Of a stretch of DNA of 64,000 nt, positions 45,115 to 56,913 are shown piece by piece. Position 1 is the stretch's first letter. Every line of letters begins with the position of its first letter. The DNA is from Aphrophora alni (taxonomy: Eukaryota; Arthropoda; Insecta; Hemiptera; Aphrophoridae): assembly GCA_963513935.1 (NCBI GenBank), contig OY740768.1, positions 42,216,368-42,280,367 of the forward strand. The letters run 5' to 3'. The translations under genes and the position numbers were made by a program. Under the pieces are notes generated by a model that made no database searches, was not told the origin of the DNA, and worked only from the letters and a program-made list of their open reading frames with translations.

Positions 45115-47185
45115 GGAAGCTAGGATTGGTAGATAACTTTGGTTAAAAAAAAGCTAAGACAACAACGGAGAAAGCTAACCACACATTTACCCGCATAAAA
45201 AGTCGTCTAGCAGAACTTACTGTTCACAGGCTGGACCAAGGAGGGTTTGAGGGTTTGATATTGGTGTATTGGTGCATCGTAAACCACTCACAAGACGGAG
45301 GTGGTGGGTGGTATAAATAATTACTTCTAATTTAATATACCACGTGGGATTTTAGGTTTATTTGAATTTCACCCCACTCATTTTTAGAATTATTGCGAAA
45401 AGTTTTAACAATTGATTCCGGTTCCGATAAAAACTACATTAATTTTTATTGAGAAATGAGCTTAAGTTACTTATTTGTTTATATAGCTTTAAAATTATTT
45501 GACAATAGAAGAAGGAACTGCAAAAGTAATTATTGTGTATGGCCAACTTATGAAACGTTGGTGATTTTTCTGGTCGAAGACCAAAAAGTACCAACTTTAC
45601 AAAAAACTTATGATTTTATACCAATCAAGTTATGTACCATCTGAAACCAAAAATGTAACCGATACAACTTATTTTCTGAGAAAATTAAGATATTGATTAT
45701 TTAAATTTTAATACTTTGAAGATTTTTAATGGGTGTCCACTCATAATGGATTTGTTGTTAGAGGAATGATTATGTGACTGATATGAATTGATTTTTATAT
45801 ATTGTGACTCATATAGATTGTGTATGTTTTATATGAGGTTTTTAAAGCGTGTTTATTTTTTGTGTGTATTATAGTAGTGTTACAGTTGATTTTATTTATT
45901 TAGAGTTTGTCAAATTGTGTATTTTTTAAATATAATTTGAATATAAAGTATTATTTTTTTACCCTTTTTCTAATTTTGTGCAAATACTAGGTATCTGTTA
46001 CTCTTTGTATATATTATTTGCTCGCTTAAGTTAAATTTTGTATTAATCCATAGTTATTTGTTGTATCCAAGTAACAATTTGTATAATAAAATTATATTTT
46101 TCTACTTCTGTCTTGTGACTTCTTCACTATGTCATGAGATGTATGTCTGGTGAGTAGATAAATATTATTCTTTCGATTATTCTTTTTTTCATTCTATTAT
46201 AAGTGAGGATGTCTTCCACAAAGCAAAGCAAGGGGTGTCTTATTACCTTGGAAGCGCTAAGCATTTTTGAAGAATATATATTTTTTAATGTTCATGTTTA
46301 CATATTAGTTATAGAGTGTTTTCTTGTATTTAATTTATTATTTATTTTTAGAGCAGTCGCTCTAATTAGTGTTAATTGTAATTAATTGTAATTATTTTTG
46401 GAAGAATAATTAACGAAAAAAATAATTCACTATACAAATTTTGCCATTTACAAAAAATGTGTACCTACGTATTTAAACTTCCTAGTATTCCATTGTAGAT
46501 AGAATGGAGCTAGAAAAAAATTCATAAATCATGCAATACATTTTAAAACAAATATTAAACTTGTAATCTTCAATCTTGCTGTCGTGTTTTCAAATTACGT
46601 GATACATGACAGACGTACATGCAATTGCTTGATCAAATATTGCGTAACTTACTGATAGATGGAAGTTTAAAAACTTTTTAAAAAGCGAATAAAACCATAA
46701 TGTAGGTTTTCTTTTCTACATAGAGTAAACACAATAAGTACCAAAGTAGACTTATGCTGTCTTAGTTGTTATTAGTGTTACCTTAAGAAATATTATATTG
46801 TGGTCAGGTTTACTTCTGAATGTACTCACTTAACTTCAATAACAAAATAATACCCTATTAAATAAAACATATAATTAACATTAACATGTTAAACTTCAAC
46901 AGATTTTATTGTCTAAATAAATGATTAAGAGTGTAATAATCTGACAGTTATAAAACAGCCACACAAATAAAGGGTAGAAAAACATTGCACAAACATTCTC
47001 ACACACGCATTCACAAAATACTAACAAAACAAAACTATTTGTCGAAGAAAATGTTAGTTCATAATTGTCAGTAAAACAGTGGAAACCAACTATGGTGACT
47101 GTTTTACATTTTGTAGATTGTTTAAACAATATGTGTATTTTTTTTGAGATTAACCCTTAACGATAATTATAATATTATTTTTAAT
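45115..47185. other. No gene seen
   Basis: AT-rich. Frames of 60-77 codons at 45456, 46203 and 46896 (minus) show no domain. CTG-GTGAGT at 46148 lacks a matching acceptor. Confidence 0.5.
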
Positions 47186-47189
47186 TTTT

Positions 47190-47572
47190 TACAGTGTTCT
47201 ACATTTGAATGAAATCGGTAGAGCTCGTGGTCGATTACTTTGTATATACCGATAACTCAAGAACCAGTATTTTGGAGAGATGGAGACCAACACGTTTTTA
47301 TCGATATTTAGGGGCTACATTTAATAAAAACTATTAGAGTTGTTTTTGAAGAAATCGGAATCGAGTGTTTTTGTGTTAAGGTACAACCAAATTTTGATAT
47401 ATGGAAAAATGAAAATATTTCCCAGGATAACCCAAAATATGCCCGAACACCAAATTATATTAAAATCGGTTCACACGTTTAGTCTGTAAAGTACTTCACA
47501 GACAACAGACGACAAACAGATATCAATAGATCTACGTGGCGTTCAAAACGGATATTTAACTGAAAAACTCAA

Positions 47573-47600
<28 letters not shown>
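47190..47600 (+). repeat. Dispersed repeat D, longest copy, ending in poly-T
   Basis: GGAGAGATGGAGACCAACAC (compare 24521), CCAAAATATGCCCGAACACC (compare 23187), ATTAAAATCGGTTCACACG, a CAGACAACAGACGACAAACA run, TTCAAAACGGATATTTAAC and GAAAAACTCAA (compare 18275). The copy stops at a run of 26 T (47573-47598). Confidence 0.75.
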
Positions 47601-47604
<4 letters not shown>

Positions 47605-48011
47605 TTAATTATTTATCTATATTTACGTTTATCTAACAAAGTAAAACTAATATTCGAGAGTCTAATCAGGTCAACGGGACCATTCAGAAAGTTTGCAGAA
47701 ACACTATCGTGTCTCAAAATCACTTATGCAGTGAACGTCATTGAACCCTCGTGTGTCTTTGGATAGTAATCGAAACCCGAATATGGAATCACATTTCCGA
47801 ATAATGTAGAATTGACTTATGACAGTAACGTCATAGAAAAATGGAAAACTCACTAAAAAATAAACTGTGCGGAAATATTAGACAACCTTATAAGCGGATC
47901 TATACCCAAACCCAAATAATAAGCAAACACAAAACCCATCTATTCTAAGGACGAGTATCTTAACCCATGCACCCTCAGAGGCTCATGTTATAGTGAGTAG
48001 GGACTTGGTAA

Positions 48012-48195
48012 TCCCGGGGTATTTAGCTTTTTTTCATGTAGTCTTGGGTTAGATCCCTCTCCTTGAACTTTCCTATCACGTCTCTCTTGATCACCACTTC
48101 TTCTTTTCCGACCCTGATGATATTATAGTATTCGAAGGCTAAGAAGTATTTATTGTGTTCTTCCCTTCTTTTCAAAAAAAAAAAAAATAAAATAA
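48012..48195 (-). repeat. Dispersed repeat A, copy 5
   Basis: Minus strand: A-rich leader (48175-48190), GAATACTATAATATCATCAG, GGTCGGAAAAGAAGAAGTGG, GGGATCTAACCCAAGACTAC, then ATGAAAAAAAGCTAAATACC and CCGGGATTACC. This copy keeps the central open frame best. Confidence 0.75.
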
Positions 48196-48199
48196 TAAA

Positions 48200-48890
48200 A
48201 TAAAATTAAATCTGAACTACTGCTTTATTGATAAACTTTGGTTATATGTAAACGTTTTGGTGTCAAGGTTTGACTTGTAGGTATAAAACCACAAAATGTG
48301 GACAAAACCACAATTGTATCAAACTATCTTTCCCAGATTTGTGGGTCCAAAAAACTTTATAAATTTTTAATACCGAGTAAAATAGCTAAAAATAAGTTTC
48401 GTTTGGGCCCTAAGGAGCTACTTTTGAGCAAAATATGATCAATTGAGAAAATGATGGTTTTTTTTGGTTTTTTTACTTATAAGGGTTTTTTTACTCTAAA
48501 AGTTTTGAGTATAAAAAAGTTAAAATAAGTTAATAGGAATATACAACATAAAAAACTCCTGTACCTATATGTGCCTAAATACAAAATTAAAAAATATGTT
48601 TAACAAGTTTGGGCTGTAGAGTATTACAGGAAGACATTCAAATGATACAGACACCAATTAATTGTAGTCGTCGTTGTAAAAGCGGCTTATGATTGTAAAA
48701 GACCTGAAAAAGGATATGAAAAACTCTAAAATGTTTTTTCTCACCACTAATTATATATATTAAATGCATGGGAATATAATGAAGGGTAGTTGCTTGCCTA
48801 ATACAGCAAAAATACAAATAAGGTGACAGAGGTTTACGCAAAACATCACAACATGAGACAAGAAATAAATATCAACCTTAACTTGTGATA
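48200..48890. other. No gene seen
   Basis: AT-rich, closed frames; TTTTTTTTGGTTTTTTT-like runs near 48460-48480. Confidence 0.5.
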
Positions 48891-48897
48891 TGGTATA

Positions 48898-49105
48898 TTT
48901 TGATAGAATAAAATTTGAACACAAATTCTCACAAATATTACGGTTATTTATTTAAACGTTTTAAACAACAAAGTCCCCATTTTCATTTATAGTTTAGTTA
49001 TTGTAGCTCGCGCATTACTGAAGATGGCGAATTTGTCATTGAAACGTGTTTAAATAAATAAACGTATTATTTGTGAAAATTTTTGTTCATATCTATTCTA
49101 TCAAA
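48898..49105. repeat. Foldback element, relative of the 5.2-kb foldback
   Basis: Arms of about 93 bp (48898-48990 and 49013-49105) are inverted copies with moderate divergence. The outer ends TTTGATAGAATA and its complement pair exactly. The inner arm shares GTAGCTCG, CACTGAAGA-like and GTATT-TTGTGA blocks with 5174-5434. It is older than that copy, judging from arm divergence. Confidence 0.8.
49018..49048 (+). ncRNA. Decayed hammerhead-like motif
   Basis: CTGAAGA (49018-49024), a TGGC/GTCA hairpin, and GAAAC (49041-49045) are kept. The palindrome ACGT is followed by G, which is not an allowed cleavage base, and no stem I pairing is visible. The minus-strand partner in the left arm is further eroded. 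Confidence 0.4.
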
Positions 49106-49585
49106 TTGGACAAGAAAGTAAGGACAAATATTTTGTATATAAAAAAATCTTAGTTAATTTTGGCCTTCGTATTTAATAACTGATGTAGGCTACAAAACCA
49201 TAGGCGTTCGATCTACTAAAATTAAGATTTCTTAATAAATTGTATAAAATCAAAACGAGTCGGTTTAAAAAAAAATCCCTCATTATTTTCTAACAAACTG
49301 TAATTGTCTTACTTGTGCCTTGGTAGAGCAGTTGCCATAAGTTTCATCAAAATGCAGTGGATATCGCTTAAACATTTTTTTAAGACAGAAATCCATTATG
49401 TAATATCACTTTTTTGTCTATACTCTCGAATTGGCATTCAGAAAAATTGAATTAAAAATTAGCCATTTTAAATAGTTTTTTATTCATATTTCGTGTTCTA
49501 TTCAATGTATAAGACACTAAATTATATTCGAATTTTGATATTTCAATTCTAGATATAATGGTACCAAAAGAGAAAATGTGATATT
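49106..49585. other. No gene seen
   Basis: AT-rich, no open frame or repeat copy identified. Confidence 0.5.
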
Positions 49586-49589
49586 CATA

Positions 49590-49860
49590 TAGTTTCGAGA
49601 TTTGGCATGGTTGAATCACCAGCGCGAGCAGAGCGAGTGGAGGTTCGAGTCATGCTAGGGCCGAAACACTGACACGAGTGGCGACTTTTAACATATACAC
49701 ATTTAAGAGGCCGGTTAGGACCAATCCGACGGGAAGAGATTAGTGATATATATATAATTACTTACTGGTTAAAACTCCTTGATTTATCAATACAATTTAA
49801 CATTTTACAAGGTCCAGGAAACCAACTTTTGGGAATTGGATTTAGAGTATCTGTTTATAT
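49590..49860 (+). repeat. Dispersed repeat B, copy 3
   Basis: GGGCCGAAACACTGACACGAG (in part), then on the other side AAACTCCTTGATTTATCAAT and CCAGGAAACCAACTTTTGGG, the reverse of the blocks at 14990 and 23620. GGTTCGAGTCATG at 49641 resembles a pol III B box, but the last bases do not fit, and the A box is poor; a tRNA-derived SINE head is only a possibility. Confidence 0.6.
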
Positions 49861-49864
49861 TACA

Positions 49865-50300
49865 GTAGTACCATTATGGTGCTCATCAACTTGTGTATAT
49901 ATTGTTGTGTTACAATGTGTATTTAGAAATATTAATGTACACTTTCCATTATAAAACAAAACGGGAGCCTAACTTGCCCATCCATTTAAACTAAAAAAAA
50001 AAAAAAAAGATCAAAAAAGCTCAGATTTTACTAAATTTAGCATAAAAATAATAAATCAACGTCATTTTAAGAGTTTTATCCCAAAAGGTTAAATATATTA
50101 AACATTTTATACTGTAAAGAAATATTTAGTAATTAGCGGATGTCATTATCTATGTAAAATAATGAGTGCTTGGTTGGGTACTTGGCATGTGACATGTTCT
50201 TGGAAATGAACTGTACAGCAAAATTGTGTCAGTATTATAATACAATAATAAACTTAGAATATTAAAGAGTATTTACATTTGGGTTTGTGTACATGTAGCA
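49865..50300. other. No gene seen
   Basis: AT-rich with a 16-base A run near 49993. Possibly the upstream part of the repeat carrying the next motif. Confidence 0.45.
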
Positions 50301-50305
50301 AATGA

Positions 50306-50341
50306 GGATGATGGCTTAGTCAATGAAACGTCGTCTTGTTT
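50306..50341 (+). ncRNA. Decayed hammerhead-like motif
   Basis: TGAGGA (core C replaced by A), a TGGC-TTA-GTCA hairpin, GAAA, then the palindrome ACGT followed by C (a GUC-type site). Stem I is not evident. Downstream ACACAAATAAAGTGATTTTT and AAAATTGTGTT resemble the outer arms of the 5.2- and 49.0-kb foldbacks, so this looks like a single unpaired arm. Confidence 0.4.
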
Positions 50342-50689
50342 TTGTGTTACACAAATAAAGTGATTTTTGTGTGGAAAATTGTGTTTTCATTCAATTGGAT
50401 ATTGAAGTTTCCACAAGTGTAGCTCATTGCAGTTGATTAAAAATAAACATAGTATTTTAACAAAGTATTTTTTATTTAATTTATTTATTTATTTTATTTT
50501 ATTTTATTTTTTTACTTTACCAAATTCCATACAAATGATTATTATTATAAAGTGATTATTTGAAATAATATGAAACACGTATTTTAAAAGGAAAGAAGTT
50601 GACAAACATATTTTACACTTTGAAATTTTGTTTTTTATCTTTAAAAAACTTTCAATTTCATTTTTTCACATATACATAGTATAAAGAAA

Positions 50690-50960
50690 CACATGTGATA
50701 GGTCATGAAAACGGTATTGAGTTTTTCTCGTAAAATCTCTTCCGACGTCTTCAGACTCCAAAAAGATAATTAAAATAATTACTTCCGTCTGTCGTTTGTG
50801 CAGTAAGCCTAAATTAATGCAGTCTGGGTTGCTTTACACCCCACATTAGTAAAGCAATTTTGGTATGTGGGCATATTTTGGTCCAACGAATTTGATCAAA
50901 ACTTTGCGAAAATGACGATTCGAGATTTATACAGTATGTAAAAAACTAAATAATTGCATA
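50690..50960 (-). repeat. Dispersed repeat D, inverted copy
   Basis: On the minus strand: CCAAAATATGCCCACATACC, an eroded CAGACGG block, and GAAAAACTCAATACCGTTTT with CATGACCTATCAC, the same order as at 23187-23400. Confidence 0.55.
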
Positions 50961-51289
50961 TGGAACTGGTATAAAAGATGTATTTTCACAAAATCGGTAC
51001 ATTCAATTTGGATTAAATTTTGGTGAAATTAAACCGAAAGTTATAAATGTTTTGGACTGCACGAACCAGCCTACTACTTGTAATGATGGTGAGCGCTTGT
51101 GATTGAATCTAACAAAAAACAACAGGTATAATGAAAGAAAAGTTTGTAATAAATGGCACCAAAGTAAACACAAGATTCGAATAGATTTCGATTGTTTAGT
51201 TTTACACTGTCGAACTTCTTCGTAAAAAACAGACACCAATCACAAAAATAGAAATACTAAAAGAAATATCTTTTAAAAACAGAATACAT

Positions 51290-51960
51290 AAGCCTCTCTA
51301 AAGAAAACGGAACCGTCCGAAACACTCGAAATTTCACATATCTAGAGGAAATTATTACACCAAACAACGCCGAGAAATTGTCAGTAAAAGGAGCGAGAAA
51401 ATTGGATACAACATTTATATTATGCCAGAACAGATACAAATAAAAAAAAAACACTCTCAGTGGTCAAATCAGAATGTTTATATGCAGTTAAGAAGATCTC
51501 AAGAAAAGATCTAGGAGTGGTGAAGAAAACAGAATGGAAATACTTAATAAAAATTCTTGGCCCGAAACGGAACACATGCAGAGATTTCAAATCTCAGGAG
51601 CAACAGAGAACTGTATGGAAAATTCTAAAATATAATCACTTCAATAAGAAATAAGAGAACCACTTTTTAAGGTTAAATAAACAGAATGGATAACAATAGA
51701 TTGGCCAAAAGAATGTCGATTTATCAAGAAAAAAAAAAAAACAAAAAAAACAACATAAATCTTGTAGTTCAAAGAAGTTCCCATAGATCTGGACAGATCA
51801 GGGATAGACGAAATGGAATGGAGGACAAAGACGGATTCAGAAATAAAGTAGCAGCAGTGCGGGATTTAACGATTGAAAAGACACGCTGAAACAAAATACT
51901 AATAACAACAGAAGAAGGGGCAAAATATTAGTAATTGGGGCAGAAGAAATGAACGAATAA
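51290..51960 (+). pseudogene. LINE C-terminal region (after the RT palm)
   Basis: The plus strand reads ENGTVRNTRNFTYLEEIITP and NNAEKLSVKGARKLDT (about 51309-51410), corresponding to the YLGxxI block after the catalytic box. SVVKSECLYAVKKISRKDLG, VVKKTEWKYLIKILGPKRN (51455-51580) follows. After a gap, MDNNRLAKRMSIYQEKKKNK (51686-51745) and FRNKVAAVRDLTIEKTR (51835-51889) match the RxxxNRLxxRI and FRxKVxxxxGF blocks of many arthropod LINE C-termini. Stops separate the pieces. The catalytic region is missing or too eroded upstream. Clade not assigned. Confidence 0.75.
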
Positions 51961-51964
51961 AAGA

Positions 51965-52915
51965 ATTCTCGCGTCTCAAGAAATTGAATAAGTGTTAATG
52001 TGATACGTAGCTGGCTTTAACGATAATAATTTATTTAAAAGCAAAACATATTTACTCAAGTCATTAAAGAAGAAAACTTATGTTTTCAACATTTTTATAT
52101 ACAAAATTGCATATAAAAAGATTTGCATTGTTTAAATTAATGCTATTACAATGTAACTTTCAAAATTTGCGACCAAAATATTGAATAAAAAAAAAAAAAA
52201 TCAAAGATGGAATTACTCAAAAATTCATAGACACCTAACCAAATCTCAAATATTTTGTTTCATTTTAAAATTATTGAGAGCAATAATGGATTGTTTATAT
52301 CATTGATATACTGTAGTTTAATAGGATATTTATCTTCTATTGTCCATATAAAAACAAATATACGAGTGTAGGGTTATACTCTTCTTATTTTATGACACCT
52401 ATACTATAATCAACGAGTTTTCAACTTTTACAAAAAAAATTATTTGTACAAAAGTTTTGTGTTGTAAATTTAAAATTTACGATCTAAAAATCGTATATCA
52501 TTACGATTACACATCTCAAATTTCATGTCAAAATACTAAATATAAAAATAGTTGCGGTCAATTGAAGTCGTGAAAAATAGCTATTTTGTTAAAATCTCGT
52601 TTAATACCCATTTGAAATAATACAGTAATTACATGTTAACATGTACATAATACATTACCGAATACAACTCTGAATATTGTGTACTAATTTAGTGGATAGT
52701 ATTTCAAAACAGGAGGTAAACTGTTCGCCTAATACATGTACCAGTGGTGATGGTGCAACGAAATGGAAGTTGAAGGGGGTAATGGGGCTTAACTCACCCT
52801 ATTAGAGCTCTTAGCGTGTACACCTAATAATTGTAACTATTAATCAATAATCTCATAAGCAGCCTAGGAAATTAATGTAACAGTGTTTATCAAATACAAA
52901 TCTCTTTGAGTATTA
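51965..52915. other. No gene seen
   Basis: AT-rich, closed frames, an A run near 52189-52200. Confidence 0.5.
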
Positions 52916-52919
52916 AGTA

Positions 52920-53352
52920 AATCTGACAATAGTTACTAATATATCAGTCCTACCAATTCTAATGTCCATGCATAACTAGCGATAGTGATTAATGATGTAG
53001 CCTATTCATTAGTGACAGTTTCTAGACATACACATTGAATGATTATATAATCGTCAATATTTGACAGTTTAATTTTCTTTTCGCAGTTTATCTATTGACC
53101 AATAGATAACGATATAGTCACTAATATACCACTCTGACTAATTCAAATGTCCATGTCACTAATGATAGTGATTACAGATGTTGTGTATTAATTAGTTCCA
53201 GTTTCTAGACATACACATTGAGTGCTTATATATTCGTCAACATTTGACAGTTTAATTTTCTTTTCGCAGTTTGTCCATTGACCAATAGATAAACGATAAA
53301 GTCACTAATATACCAGTCCGACCAATTCAAATGTCTGTGCAAAACTAATGAT
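52920..53352. repeat. 184-bp tandem repeat, about 2.3 copies
   Basis: ACTAATATA-T/C-CA opens copies at 52935, 53120 and 53304; CAGTTTCTAGACATACACAT recurs at 53016 and 53199 (183 bp apart). Each full unit also has TTTGACAGTTTAATTTTC followed by TTTTCGCAG, and a TTGACCAATAGATAA block. It is the usual length of a satellite monomer, though only a short array here. Confidence 0.92.
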
Positions 53353-53354
53353 CA

Positions 53355-54060
53355 TGCAAAACTAGTTTGGTAAAGTGGTAGGTCCAGAATTAGCTAGAAG
53401 GGAGAGATTTGTGCAGAGATAAAGGAGAGAGGTCTTTAGAAAGGAGAATGGAAAAGTTTAGTGAATGGTATCAGAAGATATAAGTTCGTTGTAGCATGTT
53501 TCTTTAACCATTATCAATTTGCATAGGAATATCTACGTTTATCAAAGTAAAAAAGTCAGTTATATTAATTTAAAGACATAATACATATATTTGTAAAAAC
53601 AAAGTCCTTGCAAAGTCGTTTGGGCTGTAGACATGGTACATATAAACTTCCGAATCCTTTGACTTTTTGCTTCTGGAGTATGTCTTTTTTAGGTTAGGAT
53701 TGAAAAAGAAAATATAGTCGTCAACATACTTTGAATAGCTCTAACATAGAACTTTTTGCTCTAAATAAAACACCTTATAAAATCTTCAATCGTAGAGTGC
53801 AATTAACACAAATAAGAAATATAATAGTGAAAACTCCGTTTAGATATGTTGAACCACTTGTGTGCTGTAAAGGTGATATATTTAATCCGAAATATTTTGT
53901 TTTATTTAAACTTAGTGTTAAGTTTTTCTTTCTAAACTTTATGTAAAACTTACAAAAGTTAAAAGCTAAAACAACATAAAACGGGTACTGGCACTTTTTT
54001 ACCAACTGCAAAAAATAAATAAATCCGTCTGCAACAGAGTAGACTTGGCTAAATACTGCC
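53355..54060. other. No gene seen
   Basis: A 71-codon plus frame at 53731-53946 overlaps a 95-codon minus frame at 53775-54062; neither has a recognisable domain. Confidence 0.45.
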
Positions 54061-54475
54061 AAGTGTGAACCCTGACGCTTCGGCTAACTATGCGAGACTC
54101 GCTACGTTCCAATGCACTGCAAGTTATTCTTAGACCACTGTGCTGCGATGACATTAGCAAACTAGCGGAGTTCTAAAAAAGCTCTCTACGAGGCTGTTTC
54201 TATTCTGAAGGTTAGGGATTTTGCATGAATCAGTTTGGAGTCCGCGCGTGCCGCAGCATATTGCACGTGGGCTGAAAATAAAAAGTATCTGTTCTTATTC
54301 TAATACGACAAAAATTGTTGTTTTTGTTTTCAGTTTATCGAAGTTTAATTCTTAAATAATTGTATCAGGATCGTCATATCAATTTAGTGCGATAGAATTT
54401 AATGTTTTGTCTGGAATAGAATTTAATTAATAAAAAAACTTCATCGAATTTATAAAGTTACAGTTTTGTGTAGTG
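54061..54475 (+). promoter_or_regulatory. GC-richer upstream region of the 54.5-kb exon; putative promoter and 5' leader
   Basis: Base composition changes to GC- and CpG-richer sequence from about 54062. It contains an insect-initiator-like TCAGTT at 54230-54235 and an E-box CACGTG at 54264-54269. No TATA box is found at the right distance, and no downstream promoter element matches. Placement just upstream of an ATG-initiated open exon is the main support. Confidence 0.3.
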
Positions 54476-54808
54476 ATGGAATCCAGTTGGTTCGGTTTGG
54501 AAGACGCAATGGAGTTGTTGACTACGTCTAGAAGGTTGACCTGTAGAAGCAGTCGGGTTGTGTCGAGTTGTGGACTCGATTCCATTAACATCGAATCGAG
54601 GAATCAACGAACGCGAGATAGGGATTCCATTGACAAACCGTTTTTGCCGCACCCACAGCGTACCAGTTTTGGCATCGAATCTAGACGATTCCAAGGAATC
54701 AAGGCAAAATCAGTTTTTGAAGATTATTGTGATTTTCCTAAACAACCGAAATCGAAATTTCCGTCGACAGCATTCAGAGAACACAAGTTTAAACTACCGG
54801 CACAGAAG
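54476..54808 (+). CDS. Candidate first coding exon of an unknown host gene
   Basis: ATG at 54476 opens 111 codons ending exactly at AAG, followed by GTAGGT (54809-54814), a consensus splice donor in phase 0. The frame closes 48 bp into the putative intron. The peptide begins MESSWFGLEDAMELLTTSRR and ends FREHKFKLPAQK. It is basic, rich in Ser, Arg and Lys, has no signal peptide or membrane segment, and seems largely disordered; FEDYCDFPKQPKSKFPSTAF near residues 80-100 is the most distinctive part. The GTG codon just before ATG is not needed as a start. Composition is clearly GC-richer than the flanks, and the region is not repeated elsewhere in the window. I do not recognise the protein, and downstream exons were not found with confidence, perhaps because introns are long. 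Complementary-strand frames here are shadows. Confidence 0.55.
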
Positions 54809-54809
54809 G

Positions 54810-55298
54810 TAGGTGATCTTGCTAAATATGTATGTTGTTTTCTTCCACTGTGTTAACATACGAACAACCTGGTAAATATTGGTTTCTGTTTGTTGATTTT
54901 GATAAATGTTTCTTAAAATTCTTCAACATGAGCAAAGTATACTAATATCTGTATTCTCTGTACATTAAAATATTGACGAGAGGTTTTGTTGAGATTTAGA
55001 ATTGTACGTAATTATTAGTAAAAACATTAAACTGTTTACATTTGGTATGATTTGGAATGAACACTTCCACAGAGGTAAAAGAAAAGAATAAACTAGTGTG
55101 AATGAGACAATTACTTGACAATTTTCTGCTTTCAATTACTTTAGATTATTAAAGTAGTAAACTTTTTGTATTACCATTAATAGAAATACAACTATTTCCT
55201 TGCTATTTATATTAAAATTTCTTTACAACTAAACTAAACAAAACTAAAAACACAATAATTGAAAAAAAATATGTAGGTTATTCCTTTGAATGATGTTA
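54810..55298. other. Putative intron sequence, no feature seen
   Basis: AT-rich sequence directly after the candidate donor. No acceptor followed by an open phase-0 segment was identified. Confidence 0.4.
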
Positions 55299-55445
55299 GT
55301 TGTTTCCTTCGATGAACATAGTTATCATCATCAGAGGGTTCTCCAGCTAAACTAAAACTAAGATTTAAATCTAGTGTAACTTAAGAGATGGCCCTCCCAC
55401 TCCACAGATGTATTAACCAATCAGATTGTGGTAACATCAGGCCTA
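55299..55445 (-). repeat. Single arm of the 62.4-kb foldback family
   Basis: TTCGATGAACATAGTTATCA and TCATCAGAGGGTTCT, then a CTAAACTAAAACTAAG stretch, GGCCCTCCCACTCCACAG and GTATTAACCAATCAGA. The order matches 62520-62670, including the CTCCCACTCCACA block of the spacer. The right arm is missing. Confidence 0.7.
55306..55338 (-). ncRNA. Decayed hammerhead-like motif
   Basis: Minus strand: CCCT (stem I strand), CTGATGA (perfect core, 55328-55334), then a GATAAC-TAT-GTTCATC hairpin with an inserted base, and GAAG instead of GAAA. The rest of the motif diverges. Probably inactive. Confidence 0.45.
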
Positions 55446-55449
55446 TATC

Positions 55450-56910
55450 ATTGGCATACGGTGAAGGGGTAGTTGAGGGTGATAATCTAACAATAAATTT
55501 AACAACATTATACCTGTACATAATCTATGTTAATATTTGTTGTTTTAAAATACGAAAAACTTTCACAAATAATATAAATTTATACATTATTCTGTAGATT
55601 ATGGAATGTTAAATTTCAGACGGCTACATTGATTAGTTTTATAGTACCAAGCACACTTTACTAGTGTATTTTTTTTTTACATCAAGAGTGTCATTACTTA
55701 TTTAACAAACTGTATTGTTGGATTTACAGTTTTCATCTATAAAGTTTTTAGTTTTGTTCATAAAGTGTTTTTTTAGTGAAAACAACTTTCTTTTACATTT
55801 CAATCACAATGCTATACTGTATTCGTTACATTTATAAAACAGATTTACTGGACATTTTATTAACATTAATTTCAAAATATATACAGAAATTCTACTATAG
55901 TAAATATATAAAGTTTACAAATTTAATAATTGTTTTTAAATAATTAGTTTCCGAAACACGTAGTCATGAAGGAAGTGGTGAAGTCAATGAATTCATATAC
56001 GTATCTCTTGAATATAAATATAACATACCCAGGTTGTTTAGTAAACAAGTTTTTTATTGCTTTTAAAGTCATTTACATTACTTATTGGTCAACGTTTTTA
56101 TGTAAATATAACATATAAAAGTGACAAACTTGGCTTATTTAAATAAAAAATATATTGTTAATCGGTTATGTATTTAAAATTTAATACATAACTTTTCGAG
56201 AATATTAACTAACTCTCGTTATGAAAAGCAAAATCTGGAACATGACAAAGACGAAAAGAGTCAACATAGTCCAGGACTATAGTGTAAACTAAATCTGACA
56301 CTAAAATTAGTAATCTAGCAAAGAAACTGAAGGATAAAACTAAGATAAAAGGTCGAAAAAACTAAGACTGCATACAAAGTTACAGAACTACACACTAATA
56401 TAAGAAATCGCAATCAGCAATTGAGCTGAGGTCATACAATTATTAACTATAATCAAAAGGGGTTCAGTGCCAACGGGGAGGCTATCTAACGGTTTTATTA
56501 GGATGGTTAACACGTGGCAACTTGCAGTAAAATAACCGGCAATATTTCCGCCTATTTAAAATAAGTAGATAAATTTTTTTAAATTTAGTATTTTTTGACG
56601 GAAATCACATCTCTTATTTCTACACTAGTTTGACCGATGAGATTGTTCTTTAGCTTTACAATTGGAGTATGAAATACATATACTTTTTGTTTTTAACAAT
56701 TTTTCCTAGTGTTTTAATTTTGCTTCTTTCCAATTAAATTTATGATTATTGGAGTAAATGTGTTTTGTTCTTACAGTATATCGACTAGGTTTAATTGGGT
56801 ATTTTTATTGTTTTGTTTTGTTTTCATTGTAGTGTGTTTAGAAGTATTTTGCTTTGTCAAATATACTGCCTTTCGCATTTATATTTAATTCAGTCTTTAA
56901 TGTTCATTTT
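55450..56910. other. No gene seen
   Basis: AT-rich. The 69-codon frame at 55388-55597 lies partly in the repeat above. Nothing else assignable. Confidence 0.5.
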
Positions 56911-56913
56911 TAG

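Noticed and set aside
48460..48500. T-rich runs as a terminator
   Set aside because: No transcription unit ends there; such runs are common throughout this AT-rich DNA.
49605..49651. tRNA gene or clear tRNA-derived SINE head
   Set aside because: The A box is poor, the B box lacks the final CC, and no cloverleaf can be drawn. Kept only as a possibility in the repeat entry.
54458..54694. 78-codon minus-strand frame
   Set aside because: It is a shadow of the candidate first exon and lacks splice signals of its own.
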